DNA of 64,000 nucleotides, taken from the NCBI GenBank assembly GCA_033439265.1, contig JAVTVX010000016.1, positions 19,080,701-19,144,700 of the forward strand, written 5' to 3'. Under the pieces are notes generated by a model. That model did no database searches. It was not told the origin of the DNA and saw nothing but the letters and a program-made list of their open reading frames with translations. Position numbers and translations under genes: made by a program. The stretch is from Dillenia suffruticosa. Taxonomy: Eukaryota; Streptophyta; Magnoliopsida; Dilleniales; Dilleniaceae. Shown piece after piece: positions 63,399 through 64,000 of this stretch (the first letter of the stretch is position 1; every line of letters starts with the position of its first letter).

Positions 63399-64000
63399 GT
63401 AAGTGTTCATGGTTTCTTGTAGCTTTTCACTGAGTCACAAAGTATTCTTTAATAAGTGATTTGTCCAGAAACTTTCCAGACCTTGTTGTTTCCCTAGGTT
63501 ACCACTTCACTGAAGTCACCTTTTACTCTTGTGATTTCTTTCTTATAGTCCTCTTTTTTTTACCTTCATATTTATTTTTTCCCTCTTTATCCTTTTTCTA
63601 TTTGGGATAATGTAGTTTGCTTCTTTTGGACCTCTAGTTCGAAAGGTCTTCACTTATATCTCCACATTGAACATATGGATGTTGATCTAGCAATTTAAAA
63701 AACTTTACCTGAATTCTCAGTATTTGTCTGGCTAGTAATATTTTGTGTCTAAAAAAATTTACCATGAATTTTCAGTATTTGTCTAGAGAGTAACTATTTG
63801 TGGAACTACTGTAGGATTTTGTCAAAATGCATTGTAGTAATTTTTATTACAGACACTTAATCTATGCTTGACTTTTTTTTTTCCTTTAAGAAAAGAAAAA
63901 GAAACTGCATTAACAGGCCAGGTAGTTGCCCTGTTTTCAGATACATACTTTGTGTTGTGGATGCTGAACTCCGAGATTGGAGAACTATATATTCAGATTA
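63399..64000. other. Intron or 3' flank of the BED/hAT gene
   Basis: If the donor at 63399 is used, this is a downstream intron. A possible acceptor ends at 63890 (TTTCCTTTAAG), after which an open frame runs to the window edge, but it has no recognisable motif. Otherwise it is 3' flank. Confidence 0.35.

Overview
This is a gene-sparse, AT-rich stretch of a eudicot plant nuclear genome, probably a woody species; the sequence does not let me name the genus. The evidence is many-exon genes with GT/AG introns, plant-only protein families, plant-type LTR elements, MITEs and tRNA-derived SINEs, and CT/GA microsatellites in 5' leaders. I built the gene models by hand from reading frame, splice sites and recalled family sequences. 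No search was run. || Layout. 1-7.4 kb is AT-rich intergenic DNA with a large inverted repeat, a 135-bp tandem duplication and a four-unit tandem repeat of about 270-300 bp. 7.55-10.3 kb (+) holds an intronless-CDS DUF3475/DUF668 (PSI-like) gene with a 5'-UTR intron. 14.7-31.5 kb (+) holds a complete 19-exon plant myotubularin (PI3P/PI(3,5)P2 3-phosphatase, 857 aa) whose introns carry a Harbinger-type MITE and small duplications. 33.5-37.0 kb (-) holds a seven-exon gene that fuses a trihelix DNA-binding domain to a UMP-kinase (PyrH-like) domain. 38.5-39.3 kb (-) holds a two-exon secreted 10-cysteine defensin-like peptide gene with a TATA box and a 22-bp minisatellite containing CACGTG upstream. 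40.6-48.1 kb is a decayed Ty3/Gypsy element with an unusual composite 5' end. 49.1-52.9 kb (-) holds a two-exon gene for a 139-aa protein with a hydrophobic C-terminal segment. 53.6-59.3 kb is a repeat graveyard: TRIM-like terminal repeats, a 790-bp Harbinger-type element and three SINEs. 60.2 kb to the right edge (+) holds a BED-finger/hAT-dimerisation gene of the DAYSLEEPER/RICESLEEPER type, which I infer is spliced at both ends and may run off the window. || Gene relations. There are no operons. From memory of Arabidopsis, the DUF668 gene and myotubularin are neighbours at At5g04550/At5g04540, and the trihelix-UMPK gene is At3g10030, next to the hypoxia-linked small-protein gene At3g10020. 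The window may therefore hold an ancestral gene order that was split in Arabidopsis. The functions are separate: peptide/growth signalling (DUF668), phosphoinositide turnover (myotubularin), a possible nucleotide-sensing or moonlighting transcription factor (trihelix-UMPK), an apoplastic peptide (defensin-like) and a domesticated transposase.
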